Positions 7,634 through 16,068 are shown, counted from the first letter of the stretch. The stretch is 64,000 bases of DNA from Frankiales bacterium (GCA_025966315.1 JAOPUZ010000042.1:1-64000), one strand, 5' to 3'. Made by a program: numbers and translations. Notes: generated by a model from the letters alone, not told the origin.

Positions 7634-8158
7634 ATGAGGCTACGACGCAGCAAGCTGTTCGAAGAGTTTATCGAGGCACAGGAGCGCTTGATTGCAGCTG
7701 CCATCAGCGGTTCCGAAGAGGTGTTCATGCATCGCTTAGACGATCCCACGCTGACCGGTGCCGAAATGCGAAACTATCTCTATGGATTCCAAGCGTTGGT
7801 GTTAAGCGGAGCATTGATTGGCCTTCTCGGCCACTATCCCAATCCGACTATGTCGGCCGAGCTGCTGTCAGACATGGCAGCCTGGCGGCGACCCACTATG
7901 TCACGATTCGACGCAAAGGTAGCACGGTTGCTCCTTAGGGTCGATATGATGGCCGAAGTCGGCATTCCGGATGGTAGCGATCATATCCAGTATGTCGGTC
8001 GAGTTATGCCGACGGTAACACTGATAACTGCTTACGCGTTCAGTCATTCGTCTGGCGAAGCGAAGAGATGGCGGAGTCGGCTACGTGACACGGCGGCATT
8101 GTATGAGCGTAAAGCAGGAAAGAAACTCGCACGAGGAGGCTTGCCAGTGAAGTGTTAG
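7634..8158 (+). CDS. Cassette protein A2 (174 aa, unknown family; paralogue of 2825-3349)
   Basis: This is the second copy of the A protein: 174 residues, no gaps against A1, about two thirds identity by eye. Conserved blocks include RRSKL, EEFIEAQERLI, RLDDPTL, AEMRNYL, GHYPNP, WRRPTMSRFD, KVARLLLRVD, MPTVTLITAYAFSHSS and EAKRWRSRLRD. It is predicted soluble and helical with a basic C-terminus. The start is set by alignment with A1 and a weak agcagg leader; a GTG at 7559 in the same frame would add 25 residues. It is followed by B2 as A1 is by B1. The even spread of substitutions with length held constant suggests selection on the protein and an old duplication. Function is unknown. Confidence 0.75.
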   Translation: MRLRRSKLFEEFIEAQERLIAAAISGSEEVFMHRLDDPTLTGAEMRNYLYGFQALVLSGALIGLLGHYPNPTMSAELLSDMAAWRRPTMSRFDAKVARLLLRVDMMAEVGIPDGSDHIQYVGRVMPTVTLITAYAFSHSSGEAKRWRSRLRDTAALYERKAGKKLARGGLPVKC

Positions 8159-8283
8159 CATTTGTCGTGGGCGCACCAATACCCGGCGCAGATGATCTCA
8201 CAAAGGACATGGCCAAAGTGGGTGAAGCGGGAGTGGCTCTTCCGGGAGGCGTTGTCTCTGCGGTCCGAGGGTGGTTTGGCTGA
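8152..8283 (+). CDS. Possible 43-residue peptide between A2 and B2
   Basis: A GTG frame overlaps the end of A2 by 7 bases and stops 12 bases before B2. The peptide is hydrophobic and glycine-rich (VLAFVVGAPIPGADD, ALPGGVVSAVRGWFG). The tight fit between A2 and B2 favours a real coupled gene, but no counterpart is seen between A1 and B1, and no family is recognised. Confidence 0.3.
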   Translation: MLAFVVGAPIPGADDLTKDMAKVGEAGVALPGGVVSAVRGWFG

Positions 8284-8295
8284 AGGAGTTGTGCG

Positions 8296-8604
8296 ATGAA
8301 CTCTGCTCAGGACGAGCAAGGGTTTAGAGCCTCCGCAGAGGCGCAGGCTCAGCACTCAACAGCACGGCGCCCGGCAGTCCTCTTGGCACCGACGCTTTTA
8401 CTTACCTACTTCTTGTGTTATCTGACGCGCCAAAATGTAGCCGCCTCGTTGGCATTTCTTGGTGTAGGCATGGTTGTCGGCTTCACCATCGTTTGGTTTA
8501 CATACCGTAGGATGCGTGCCGCAACTCGCCGGATTAGGCAGGAGCAGGCCGCGCGGGGCGCGACAGCCCCTCTCGATCCGCCGTGGCCAAGGCAAGAATG
8601 GTGA
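8296..8604 (+). CDS. Cassette protein B2, small membrane protein with Trp-rich tail
   Basis: This is a 102-residue protein with a strong ribosome binding site (gaagga, 8 bases before ATG). It has a polar N-terminus of about 27 residues, two hydrophobic helices (about 28-43 and 48-68), then an Arg-rich amphipathic helix (RRMRAATRRIRQEQAARG) and the tail PLDPPWPRQEW. The architecture and W-P-x-x-x-W ending are those of B1. Both termini are predicted cytoplasmic because of the basic loop after the second helix. The A-then-B order is kept in both cassettes, so the two probably act together. No known family is recognised. Confidence 0.65.
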   Translation: MNSAQDEQGFRASAEAQAQHSTARRPAVLLAPTLLLTYFLCYLTRQNVAASLAFLGVGMVVGFTIVWFTYRRMRAATRRIRQEQAARGATAPLDPPWPRQEW

Positions 8605-8605
8605 T

Positions 8606-8841
8606 TCGGTCAGCGAACTATCGACGTGGCTCGAACTCAAGGCGGCCTTTGTCCGCCGTAACAAGTTGAGCGATCCGCTCGGCGTCCTCGAGGTGATCTA
8701 TTCCGATTTCGAGTATCGGCAGACCGTGGAGCGTTCGTTCGCTACATGCCGCGGCGTCGAGGAGACGAAGCCGGTGAAGCGGCTCTGCTGAAGTCCTGGC
8801 GGACTTTCGTGAGGCAGAGTCTCGATCCCTCGCTAGCTTGA
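8606..8841 (+). pseudogene. DUF2247-like immunity protein, C-terminal remnant with frameshift
   Basis: One frame encodes WLELKAAFVRRNKLSDPLGV then LEVIYSDFEY, and after a shift near 8733-8738 another frame continues FVRYMPRR, GDEAGEAALLKSWRTF to a stop at 8839. This order (LKAA, DPLGV.EVIY.DF.Y, FVRYMP, GEAAL) is the C-terminal half of DUF2247 proteins, a common immunity family behind actinobacterial polymorphic toxins. The N-terminal half is missing and the frame is broken, so it is a relic of a former toxin-immunity pair. Confidence 0.65.
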
Positions 8842-8931
8842 GGTCCTGAGGCGGTGCCTCTTGGCTCGGATGTACAGCTGTCTGGAGGTAAAGTCGGCGT
8901 CGGTGCCGCTACTTGAGCGTGGGAGTCGACC

Positions 8932-9426
8932 ATGAGTGGTTCGAGAGCGGACCAAGCGCAAAGCGGTTCGCCTTCGGATCGGCCACGGTTCAAGCTGTCG
9001 CGTCTGTTGTGGTCCCAGGAGCGGCTTGCGCGAGAGAGTGGCAAGTACTCGGAGCAGAGCATCCAGAAGTGGCGCAGAGCCGAAGCCAAGCACGTGGGAC
9101 CCTTGGCGCTATTGGCGGCCGTCGCCTGGTTTGGCATTTTCCGTCACGGCCTGGTCTCCAACATCGGGCTGGCGGTCCTATTCGTCGCGTGGCTTTTCCT
9201 CACGATTCGCTGGGTCGTGGCGGAGGTCGACGCTTGGCGTGGGCTGCGGGCATCCCGCAAGGCGCACGACGCTGGTCAAACCGCCGACCTCGGGCGCAGC
9301 ACCGAATCGTCGCCTCTCGGGATCTCGCCCGCCTCGGTTGAGCCGAACCTGAAACGGTCCCACCCGAACGTCAAGCTGGTCCTGTTTGCGTCCGGGAGAC
9401 GCCGTCGCCTGAAGGACAAACGCTGA
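8932..9426 (+). CDS. Membrane protein C, unknown family
   Basis: This is a 164-residue protein. A polar N-terminal part carries the conserved block FKLSRLLWSQERLARESGKY and SEQSIQKWRRAE, which looks like a soluble helical domain. Two hydrophobic stretches follow (about residues 60-75 and 78-98, containing AVAWFGIFRHGLVSN). The last 60 residues are polar and basic, ending in a cluster of Arg and Lys. The broken copy at 7287-7529 has the same N-terminal and first membrane part. It is followed by a hairpin terminator. I do not recognise the family. Its duplication along with A and B suggests it belongs to the same island function. Confidence 0.6.
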   Translation: MSGSRADQAQSGSPSDRPRFKLSRLLWSQERLARESGKYSEQSIQKWRRAEAKHVGPLALLAAVAWFGIFRHGLVSNIGLAVLFVAWLFLTIRWVVAEVDAWRGLRASRKAHDAGQTADLGRSTESSPLGISPASVEPNLKRSHPNVKLVLFASGRRRRLKDKR

Positions 9427-9442
9427 TCTAGCCGCTGCTCCA

Positions 9443-9472
9443 ACTCAGGCGCACCGCTCCAACCGCCTGAGT
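9443..9472 (+). terminator. Hairpin between convergent genes
   Basis: A perfect 9-bp inverted repeat (actcaggcg / cgcctgagt) with a 12-base loop starts 16 bases after the stop of gene C, in the gap before the convergent hydrolase gene. There is no clear T-run. It marks the right edge of the accessory island. Confidence 0.55.
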
Positions 9473-9594
9473 CCTTCGGGCCGATGAAGCTGCGCCTGAT
9501 CGCCATGCCCACCACGTTCTCGACCAGCCATCGACGTGTCGTGCATTGGTCGCCGCGCGAGGAAGTGGGTGACGATATAGCTGAAGGCGTCCGG

Positions 9595-10284
9595 TTAGAG
9601 CGAGGCAGCGGCATCCTTGATGATCTCGGCAACAACGTCCGGTCGGGACACGTAGATCGCGTGGCTGCCAGGAACGTCGGTCACCTTCGCTCCAGCGCGC
9701 TCGGCCATCGAGCGCTGCGCGACCGGGGGAATCATCCGGTCGTCGGTTACGACGAGGTACCAACTGGGCTTGGATCGCCACGCCGGTTCCGTCACCGGTC
9801 CGCCCAGTGCATCCAGTCCCCAGGGCACCTGCGAGTCCGCCATGAACGCCGCTTCAGCGACTGGTACATCGCCGGCGAAGGACTCGTGGAACCGTGCCTT
9901 GTCCAGGAACAGGAATCCATCGCGCGGCGGCAGAATCGGCGGCTGGGGGCCATCGGTTGGGAAGCCGCTGATCAGCGTATTCACCGACTCGCCCGAGTCT
10001 GGTACGAATGCAGTGATGTAGACCAGTGCGGCGACCTTTTCGTGCGTGCCCGCCTCGCTGACAACAGCCCCGCCGTAGGAGTGGCCGACGAGGATCACCG
10101 GTCCGGTTTGCTCGTCGAGGATCTGTCGGGTGGCTGCGTTGTCGCCAGCCAGCGACAGTGTCGGGTTCTGAACGATGGTGACGTCATAGCCGTCTTTCTT
10201 GAGGATGTCATAAACGCCTCTCCAACCGGCGCCGTCGACGAATCCGCCGTGGACAAGGACCACGGACTTTCCAGCTGAACTCAT
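9595..10284 (-). CDS. Alpha/beta hydrolase
   Basis: This is a 229-residue cytoplasmic alpha/beta hydrolase. The oxyanion region VVLVHGGFVDGAGW is at residues 8-21, the nucleophile elbow GHSYGG has Ser69, a late Asp lies in VVTDDRMIPP near 183, and the catalytic His is in PGSHAIYVSRP near 210. The length and SYGG elbow match small esterase/hydrolase proteins often annotated as EstC-like. A good Shine-Dalgarno (gagagga) precedes the ATG. It stands alone, convergent with gene C and upstream (in its own direction) of nothing related. The substrate is unknown. Confidence 0.88.
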   Translation of the reverse strand: MSSAGKSVVLVHGGFVDGAGWRGVYDILKKDGYDVTIVQNPTLSLAGDNAATRQILDEQTGPVILVGHSYGGAVVSEAGTHEKVAALVYITAFVPDSGESVNTLISGFPTDGPQPPILPPRDGFLFLDKARFHESFAGDVPVAEAAFMADSQVPWGLDALGGPVTEPAWRSKPSWYLVVTDDRMIPPVAQRSMAERAGAKVTDVPGSHAIYVSRPDVVAEIIKDAAASL

Positions 10285-10459
10285 GATCGTGGTTTCCTCT
10301 CCGCCTCGCTTGAGCTGACGGCTACCACGCTAGGAACAATGACCCACCAGCGATTCCGTCTACGGCGTATTTTGACGGCAGGCCCCGCCTACGTCAAGAT
10401 TGCTGGTTTGCTGGCCGACGGGGCTCATCGAACTGCCGACGGCCTGGCGCAGAACTCCC

Positions 10460-12694
10460 TTATTGGGCCAGCGACGAGTTGATCGGCGTCGGTTCGGCTG
10501 GCTCAGGGGCTTTGGGCGGTTCGACCGACAGGTGGGGGATGGTTCGGTCGAGCCAGCGGGGGAAGAACCAGTTGGCCTTACCGAAAATGTGCATCAGTGA
10601 GGGCACAAGCATGGTCCGCAGGATGAAGGCGTCGAGGAAGACCGCGGTCGCCAGGCCGGTGCCAAAGATCTTGATCGGGCGGCCTGGAGTGAGCAGGAAA
10701 CCCAAGAACACGGCGATCATGATGAGCGCGGCGGCGGTGATGATGCCGCCAGTCTCACCTTGGCCGACGGTAACGGCGCGGCGGTTGGACTTGGTGTGGA
10801 CCCACTCCTCGTGCATGCGGCTGACCAGGAACACCTGATAGTCCATCGAGAGACCGAACAGGATTGCGAAAAGCATCACCGGAATCCAGGCATCGATCGG
10901 CCCACCAGGGCCGGCGCCCATCGCATCGGAGCCCCACCCGAACTGGAATATTGCTACCGCAAGCCCGAAGGAGCCGCCCGCGGCCAGCAGATTCATCACC
11001 GCGGCCGTAAGCGGGATGAGAAGGCTTCGGAACGCGATCATCAGCAGAATAAACGAAAGGCCGACGACGACGGCGATGAATAGCGGCATCTTGCGGCCGA
11101 GAACCTTGGCGAAATCAACATTGATCGCGGTGTTGCCATAGGTGTAGATGTGGTTCGCGCTTCCCTGGTACAGCGGCGGCAGCACATTCGAGCGCAAGTG
11201 CCGTACCAGCTGGTAGGTCTTTTCTGACTGCGGCGAGGTCGTCGTCTTGAACGAGACAAACGCGATGTCCTTGGTGAGCGGCACCGTAGCCAGGCTGGTT
11301 CGATCGACTCCGGGTGTTCCGGCGATCGTGTCTGACACCTTCTGCAGGAAGGCGTCATCGGCAGCGCCCGGCCCGCTCACGACGGCTTCGAGGGCGGAGT
11401 TGTAGCCGACGCCGAACTCGGAGCTGATCAGGTCGTAACCGATTCGCGTCGTCGAGCCCTTGGGGTCGCTGCCCTGGTCGCTACTACCTAGTTCCAGCGA
11501 GAAGAACGGAATCGCCAGCACGATCATCACGATTCCGGCAGCGACGGCGACGACAATGGGCCGCCGTGCGATGAATTGTGACCAGCGGGCCCAGAAGCCA
11601 ACCGGCTCGCCGTCGATGAACTCGCCGGCCCGCACGGCGGCGCGTTGTCGCCGGGGCAGGACTTTCTGACCGAAAAGGCTGAGCAGGGCCGGAAGTAGCG
11701 TCAGCGACGCGGCCATCGTGAAGCCCACCGCCAATGCCGTCGCGACGGCCATACCGTTGAAGAAGCTGACGCCGAGCGCGATCAGGCCAAGGATCGCGAT
11801 ACACACGGTGGTGCCGGCGAAGAGCACCGCCCGCCCCGAAGTGTTGATAGCGGTCACGATCGACTCGGACATGGGCATCCCGCGCCGCAGGTTTCGTCGG
11901 TGGCGGGTAACGATGAACAACGCATAGTCCACGCCAACGCCGATCACCATCAGCTCGGCCAGGTATGGCGTGATGTTGGAGACGCTGATGGCATGGCTGA
12001 GTATGTAGATCACCCCGAGGCCGCCGACGAGCGCGACCGCGGCGCTGGCGAGCGGCAGCACGGTCGCGGCGAACGTACGAAACACCAGCGCCAGGATGAT
12101 CAGCGCGGCGGCAAAGCCGATGAAGACGGAGGCGCCCGAGCCACTACTCTGCCCGATGCTCGCGAACGCGTTGCCGGTGAACTCGACTTGCAGCGCGGTG
12201 CTGCGCAGCTTCTTCAACGAGTCGTAGGTGTCGGTGAATTGTTTGGGATCGTAGTGATTGTTCTCGTAAGTGATGGAAACAATCGCGGTCGAGGAGTCGC
12301 GGTTACTGTTTAGCAGCTGCGCGTTGCCGGCCGTCACCGCCGCGTTTTTCGAGCAGTCAATCGACTGCCAGGGCGTCGAGATCAGCGCGACGTAGTCGTT
12401 TGCGGTGCACAGCTCGACTAGGGCCGGCTGCAGCTCGCTCGGCGCCTTGGTGAACGCGGAGTTGTTGGTGTTCTTCAGGACCACGGTGCCGGAGATGCCA
12501 TTTTGGTTGTCCAGGCCTGCGTTCTTGAGCAGACTTGCGACGGTGGCGGTCTCGGTCTTGGGGAGGCTGAACGTGTCCTTGTAGGCCGAACCTCCCATTG
12601 CGCCCGCTATTCCCTGCGCGGCCACGATCAGGATCAGCCAGCCTACGATCACGAGCCACCGACGACGTACGGCGAACTCGGCAATACTCTGCAT
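10460..12694 (-). CDS. MMPL family (RND-type) transporter
   Basis: This is a 744-residue inner-membrane exporter of the MMPL/RND superfamily. The first helix (residues 11-30, RRWLVIVGWLILIVAAQGIA) is followed by an extracytoplasmic domain to about 180, a helix bundle with the Asp-Tyr pair GVGVDYALF in the fourth helix, a second outer domain from about 390, and a second bundle with LFGLSMDYQVFL. These two Asp-Tyr pairs are the proton-relay residues expected for proton-driven MMPL pumps. The protein is full length for the short (mycobacterial MmpL11/13-like) class. No MmpS partner is adjacent. A long inverted repeat lies just upstream. Substrates in this class are lipids or drugs; the one here is unknown. 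Confidence 0.92.
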   Translation of the reverse strand: MQSIAEFAVRRRWLVIVGWLILIVAAQGIAGAMGGSAYKDTFSLPKTETATVASLLKNAGLDNQNGISGTVVLKNTNNSAFTKAPSELQPALVELCTANDYVALISTPWQSIDCSKNAAVTAGNAQLLNSNRDSSTAIVSITYENNHYDPKQFTDTYDSLKKLRSTALQVEFTGNAFASIGQSSGSGASVFIGFAAALIILALVFRTFAATVLPLASAAVALVGGLGVIYILSHAISVSNITPYLAELMVIGVGVDYALFIVTRHRRNLRRGMPMSESIVTAINTSGRAVLFAGTTVCIAILGLIALGVSFFNGMAVATALAVGFTMAASLTLLPALLSLFGQKVLPRRQRAAVRAGEFIDGEPVGFWARWSQFIARRPIVVAVAAGIVMIVLAIPFFSLELGSSDQGSDPKGSTTRIGYDLISSEFGVGYNSALEAVVSGPGAADDAFLQKVSDTIAGTPGVDRTSLATVPLTKDIAFVSFKTTTSPQSEKTYQLVRHLRSNVLPPLYQGSANHIYTYGNTAINVDFAKVLGRKMPLFIAVVVGLSFILLMIAFRSLLIPLTAAVMNLLAAGGSFGLAVAIFQFGWGSDAMGAGPGGPIDAWIPVMLFAILFGLSMDYQVFLVSRMHEEWVHTKSNRRAVTVGQGETGGIITAAALIMIAVFLGFLLTPGRPIKIFGTGLATAVFLDAFILRTMLVPSLMHIFGKANWFFPRWLDRTIPHLSVEPPKAPEPAEPTPINSSLAQ

Positions 12695-12740
12695 GAGAAC
12701 TCCCCGATTGACGACGCGGCGTACGGACGCTGGCGGGCGG

Positions 12741-12796
12741 CCGAGGCAAAAGACTATCTCCTGACACTGACATCGGTCCTAGATAGGCTGCCTCGG
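12741..12796. promoter_or_regulatory. Inverted repeat in the leader of the MMPL gene
   Basis: Two nested inverted repeats share one centre: ccgaggca (12741-12748) with tgcctcgg (12789-12796), and ctatct (12754-12759) with agatag (12781-12786). They lie 47-102 bases upstream of the MMPL start. Such a structure could be a repressor operator (TetR-type exporter control) or an RNA hairpin. No regulator gene is adjacent. Confidence 0.5.
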
Positions 12797-12882
12797 TTCC
12801 CAGCGCGCGTCGAGCGATTTACGGCGACGGCCTACGGGGACTCTGGGCGGTCACGATCGGGGTCGGCCGCGGTGACCTTCGA

Positions 12883-13956
12883 TCATGGCTTCCATGGCGA
12901 GCTAGTGCTCGCCTCGGCTGGCGACTTAGCCGGCGGTTCAGCCGGCTCCGCATCGAACGATCCGAGCGGGTGGCCCTTCGACCGGTGGTGCAGCCGGAAC
13001 GCCGGCGGCGTCTCGGCATCGATCGTCCGGTCGGCGCTGGCCCCGACCTTGGCATAGCCGAGGAACAAGACGCCGCTGACGACCGAGACGACTATCCACA
13101 GTGGCCTCCCGTTCACTTCGCCCCAGTCGTTCAGCCCATGCAGGACCGCAGCCACAGCCAGGCCCACCCAGGCGACCGCGTACCACTTGTGGCGCTTGGT
13201 GACGGCCAGGCCGATGAAATAGCCGGTCAGCCCGGCCCAGCAGGCGTGCATGATCGGATCGGTCAGGAATCGCCATACAAAGTCAAGGATGAAGTAGCGA
13301 ACCGGCCCGATCAATACGGCGAATACCGAGACCGAAGGGGACTGCCCGGCGCTGACCAGCTGGTCGATCGAGGGGATGGCCGACTGTACGGTCTGGTAGA
13401 ACTCATCGACCCCGTTCACCGTGAAGTAGTGCACGACTTCGCTGGCGCCGAAGGCGAGGCCACTGACCGCGCCGAGAAACAGGTACTCGCGAGGCTGAAC
13501 GGTCCGGCGGCGCCAGTAGATCAACGCAAGGGCCAGCACGGGCACGGCCTTGGCTAGTTCCTCCGGCACGCCGACCGTGAAGATGCTCTCGGCGAGATTT
13601 CCGGTGGTGGCGTGCAGGGCGCTCTCCAGAGTGATGGCCAGCGGCACCTCAGTCGCCAGCGAGATGACGGTGATGAGGATGAGCATCGGTCTGGTCACGT
13701 GCTCCGGCCGGATGATGACGCCCAGGAGCAGTAGCCACGCGACCGCGAAGTACGCCGCGAATATCCACGCGACGTGGTCGAACGTGGCCTCGCTCGGATT
13801 GTCCCCCAGGACAACCAGCGCGATAACCGGAGTACAGATCAGCGCCAGGAACAACAGGACGCGCCAGCTGCGCACCGACCGATGCCGTAACCAGTCGCCA
13901 AGTGGGAGTAGCTCGCTGGGCCGCGCGCGGCCTGGCGGAGGGGGAGCGAGCGTCAT
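12883..13956 (-). CDS. PrsW-like intramembrane metalloprotease
   Basis: This is a polytopic membrane protein of 357 residues from the chosen start. The hallmark motifs of PrsW-type glutamic/metal proteases are present: PEELAKA with Glu132-Glu133 and FGASEVVHY with Glu173. About eight to nine hydrophobic helices cover residues 32-310, and the tail is Pro/Ala/Glu-rich and polar. In Bacillus, PrsW cleaves an anti-sigma factor; this branch in actinobacteria has no proven substrate. Two in-frame starts are possible: ATG at 13956 (chosen because the longer N-terminus looks non-coding) and ATG at 14037, which lies inside a 16-bp tandem duplication. It is followed by the MMPL gene on the same strand, probably unlinked in function. 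Confidence 0.85.
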   Translation of the reverse strand: MTLAPPPPGRARPSELLPLGDWLRHRSVRSWRVLLFLALICTPVIALVVLGDNPSEATFDHVAWIFAAYFAVAWLLLLGVIIRPEHVTRPMLILITVISLATEVPLAITLESALHATTGNLAESIFTVGVPEELAKAVPVLALALIYWRRRTVQPREYLFLGAVSGLAFGASEVVHYFTVNGVDEFYQTVQSAIPSIDQLVSAGQSPSVSVFAVLIGPVRYFILDFVWRFLTDPIMHACWAGLTGYFIGLAVTKRHKWYAVAWVGLAVAAVLHGLNDWGEVNGRPLWIVVSVVSGVLFLGYAKVGASADRTIDAETPPAFRLHHRSKGHPLGSFDAEPAEPPAKSPAEASTSSPWKP

Positions 13957-14030
13957 GTGGTCAGACTGCCGCTGACGTGGCGACGTGCCAACGAAGCAGG
14001 CTTCAGTTTCGAACTCCCGCTGGCCCGAAA

Positions 14031-14062
14031 CCGGCATGGAGGCTAGCCGGCATGGAGGCTAG
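14031..14062. repeat. 16-bp perfect tandem duplication
   Basis: The unit ccggcatggaggctag occurs twice in direct succession and then decays (ccggaatgg). It lies between the nhaA-dsbA gene and the PrsW gene, over the longer possible start of the latter, so copy number would alter that leader. Confidence 0.9.
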
Positions 14063-14142
14063 CCGGAATGGCCACGACGACGTGGGACTCCTGCACAGGA
14101 GGTCGCTGGCCCGCAGCGGCTGGCACGGGACAGCGACCAGCG

Positions 14143-16050
14143 CTACTGCCGTCGCCCAGTGGCCGCCGGGCGAGCGGCTAGTGCTGCGCGTGCGCTGGCT
14201 GCGCGAACTTCGGCGGATAGGGTCGCGATGTCGTAGGCGCCGTAGTGGCGGCGACCGTTGATGAAAAAGGTCGGGGTACCGGATACGCCACTCAGGTCGG
14301 CTGACTCGATGTCTTTCGCGACCCGGGCCGCGAACGTCCGCTTGCGCAGCACATCACGCAGCCGCTCGACATCGAGGCCGAGCTCCTGCCCGTAGTGCAG
14401 CAGGTCCCGCGCCTCGAGTGCGGTTTGATGGGCCATCAGCAGGTCGTGCATCTCCCAGAACTTCCCGTGTTTGGCGGCGAATTCGGCTGCTTCGGCGGCC
14501 AGCTGGGCATGCGGGTGGACGTCGGTGAGCGGCAAGTGTCGCCATACGTAGCGCAGGTCGCCGAAGTCGGCGAGCAGGTCTCGGACGACGGGTTCGGCCC
14601 GTCCGCAGTTCGGACACTCGAAGTCGCCGTACTCGACGAGCGTGACGGGTGCGTCGTCCGGACCGCGGACGTGATCGTGCTCGTCGACCGGAACAGCCAG
14701 GTCGACTAGCGTCTGCGGGTTGCCCACCACCGCCCGCAGCTTTAGTCGCTCGGGGAGCAGTGTTATCGCTCGAAGCACCACCCACGTGAGGGCGAACGCG
14801 CACAGTCCGGCGCTGAGGACACCGAGCTTGGCCTCTTGGAGATCCAAGCCGTTGAACGCGAGCGTCGCGATCAGCAGCGAGACGGTGAAGCCGATGGCTG
14901 CGGACGAGCCCCCGGCGAGCACCGAGCCCCACCCGATCGGTGGCCGCACCCGACCGCGGCTGAGCCGGGTCACCAGCCAGATGGCGCCCGCGATACCGGC
15001 CGGCTTGCCGACGACGTAGGCGAGCAGGATGCCGAGCGTGATCGGTGACGTGAACGCGTCGGAGAGGAACTTACCGTCGATCGGGATGCCGGCGTTGGCG
15101 AGCGCGAACACCGGGACGATCAGATAGCTGCTGAGTGGGTGGTACAGCTGCTGCAGGCGCTCGTTCGGCGAGATGGCGGTGCGTACGCCCTCCCGCGCCG
15201 TCTGCGCGTAAGCGGAGGTCGGCTCCTCGCGGAACACTCGGAATTTGTCGCTGGCCCGCTCCAGATCAACGCGGGCCGCCGGGTAGGCCATCGAGGCCAA
15301 CCCCATCACCACGCCGACGAGGACGGGATTCACGCCGGACTTCTGGATAGCGATCCACGCGGCGAGCCCCAGACCGCTGTAGACGAAACCGTTGCGGACT
15401 CCCCGTGAGCGCGCGACAAGCACCAGCACGAGGATCCCGAGTCCCGCGAGCAGCGCCGTGATCCGCACCGTCCTCGTGTAGGCCGTCGCGAGCACGGCGA
15501 ACGCCACTAGGTCGTCGGCCACCGCAATGGTGAGGATGAACGTGCGGAGGCTTGACGGGAACTTTCGCCCGACCAGCGCGAGGATTCCCAGTGCGAACGC
15601 GGTGTCGGTCGACATCGCCGTTCCCCAACCACGCGCCGACGAGTGCCCGGCGTTCATTAACAGGTAAATCCCGATCGGCAGCAGCATCCCGCCGACTGCC
15701 GCAGCTACGGGCAACACGAGGCGGCGCCGGTCACGAAGATCGCCGAGGTCGAACTCCCGCCGTGCCTCCAGGCCCACGACCAGGAAGAAGAAGGTCATCA
15801 GGCCGTTGTTGACCCACTGCTGCAGGTCCTGCGTGACGCCGTCATCACCGACGCGGATGCTGACCTGGGTCGCCCACACAGTCTGATACGACGAGCGATC
15901 GATGGCGACCCACGCCAGCGCCAGCACGGTGGCGGCGACGAGCACCACCGCCCCGAGTGTCTCGGTGCGTAGGAACTCGCGCACCGGCGCGGCGAGGTTG
16001 CGAAGCCAAGCGCTGGCCGAGGCGCGCGTGGCCGGAAGTGCCGTACTCAA
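14143..16050 (-). CDS. nhaA: NhaA-type Na+/H+ antiporter fused to a DsbA-like thioredoxin domain
   Basis: This is a 635-residue fusion. Residues about 20-435 form an NhaA antiporter with WVNNGLMTFFFLVVGLE near 79-95, the ion-binding Asp pair AVADD at 179-180, and Lys349 in VVGKPAG. Residues 460-620 form a DsbA-like domain starting DHVRGPDDAPVTLVEYGDFE with the redox motif CPNC (Cys479, Cys482) and a cis-Pro segment SGTPTFFINGRRHYG near 586-600. The antiporter exchanges Na+ for H+ across the inner membrane; the role of the redox domain is unknown. NhaA-thioredoxin fusions are known in actinobacteria and some proteobacteria. The ATG is followed by a normal membrane entry sequence. It is one gene with no frame break. 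Confidence 0.92.
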   Translation of the reverse strand: MSTALPATRASASAWLRNLAAPVREFLRTETLGAVVLVAATVLALAWVAIDRSSYQTVWATQVSIRVGDDGVTQDLQQWVNNGLMTFFFLVVGLEARREFDLGDLRDRRRLVLPVAAAVGGMLLPIGIYLLMNAGHSSARGWGTAMSTDTAFALGILALVGRKFPSSLRTFILTIAVADDLVAFAVLATAYTRTVRITALLAGLGILVLVLVARSRGVRNGFVYSGLGLAAWIAIQKSGVNPVLVGVVMGLASMAYPAARVDLERASDKFRVFREEPTSAYAQTAREGVRTAISPNERLQQLYHPLSSYLIVPVFALANAGIPIDGKFLSDAFTSPITLGILLAYVVGKPAGIAGAIWLVTRLSRGRVRPPIGWGSVLAGGSSAAIGFTVSLLIATLAFNGLDLQEAKLGVLSAGLCAFALTWVVLRAITLLPERLKLRAVVGNPQTLVDLAVPVDEHDHVRGPDDAPVTLVEYGDFECPNCGRAEPVVRDLLADFGDLRYVWRHLPLTDVHPHAQLAAEAAEFAAKHGKFWEMHDLLMAHQTALEARDLLHYGQELGLDVERLRDVLRKRTFAARVAKDIESADLSGVSGTPTFFINGRRHYGAYDIATLSAEVRAASARAALAARPAATGRRQ

Positions 16051-16068
16051 CCCGGGCTGCCGCGTCCG

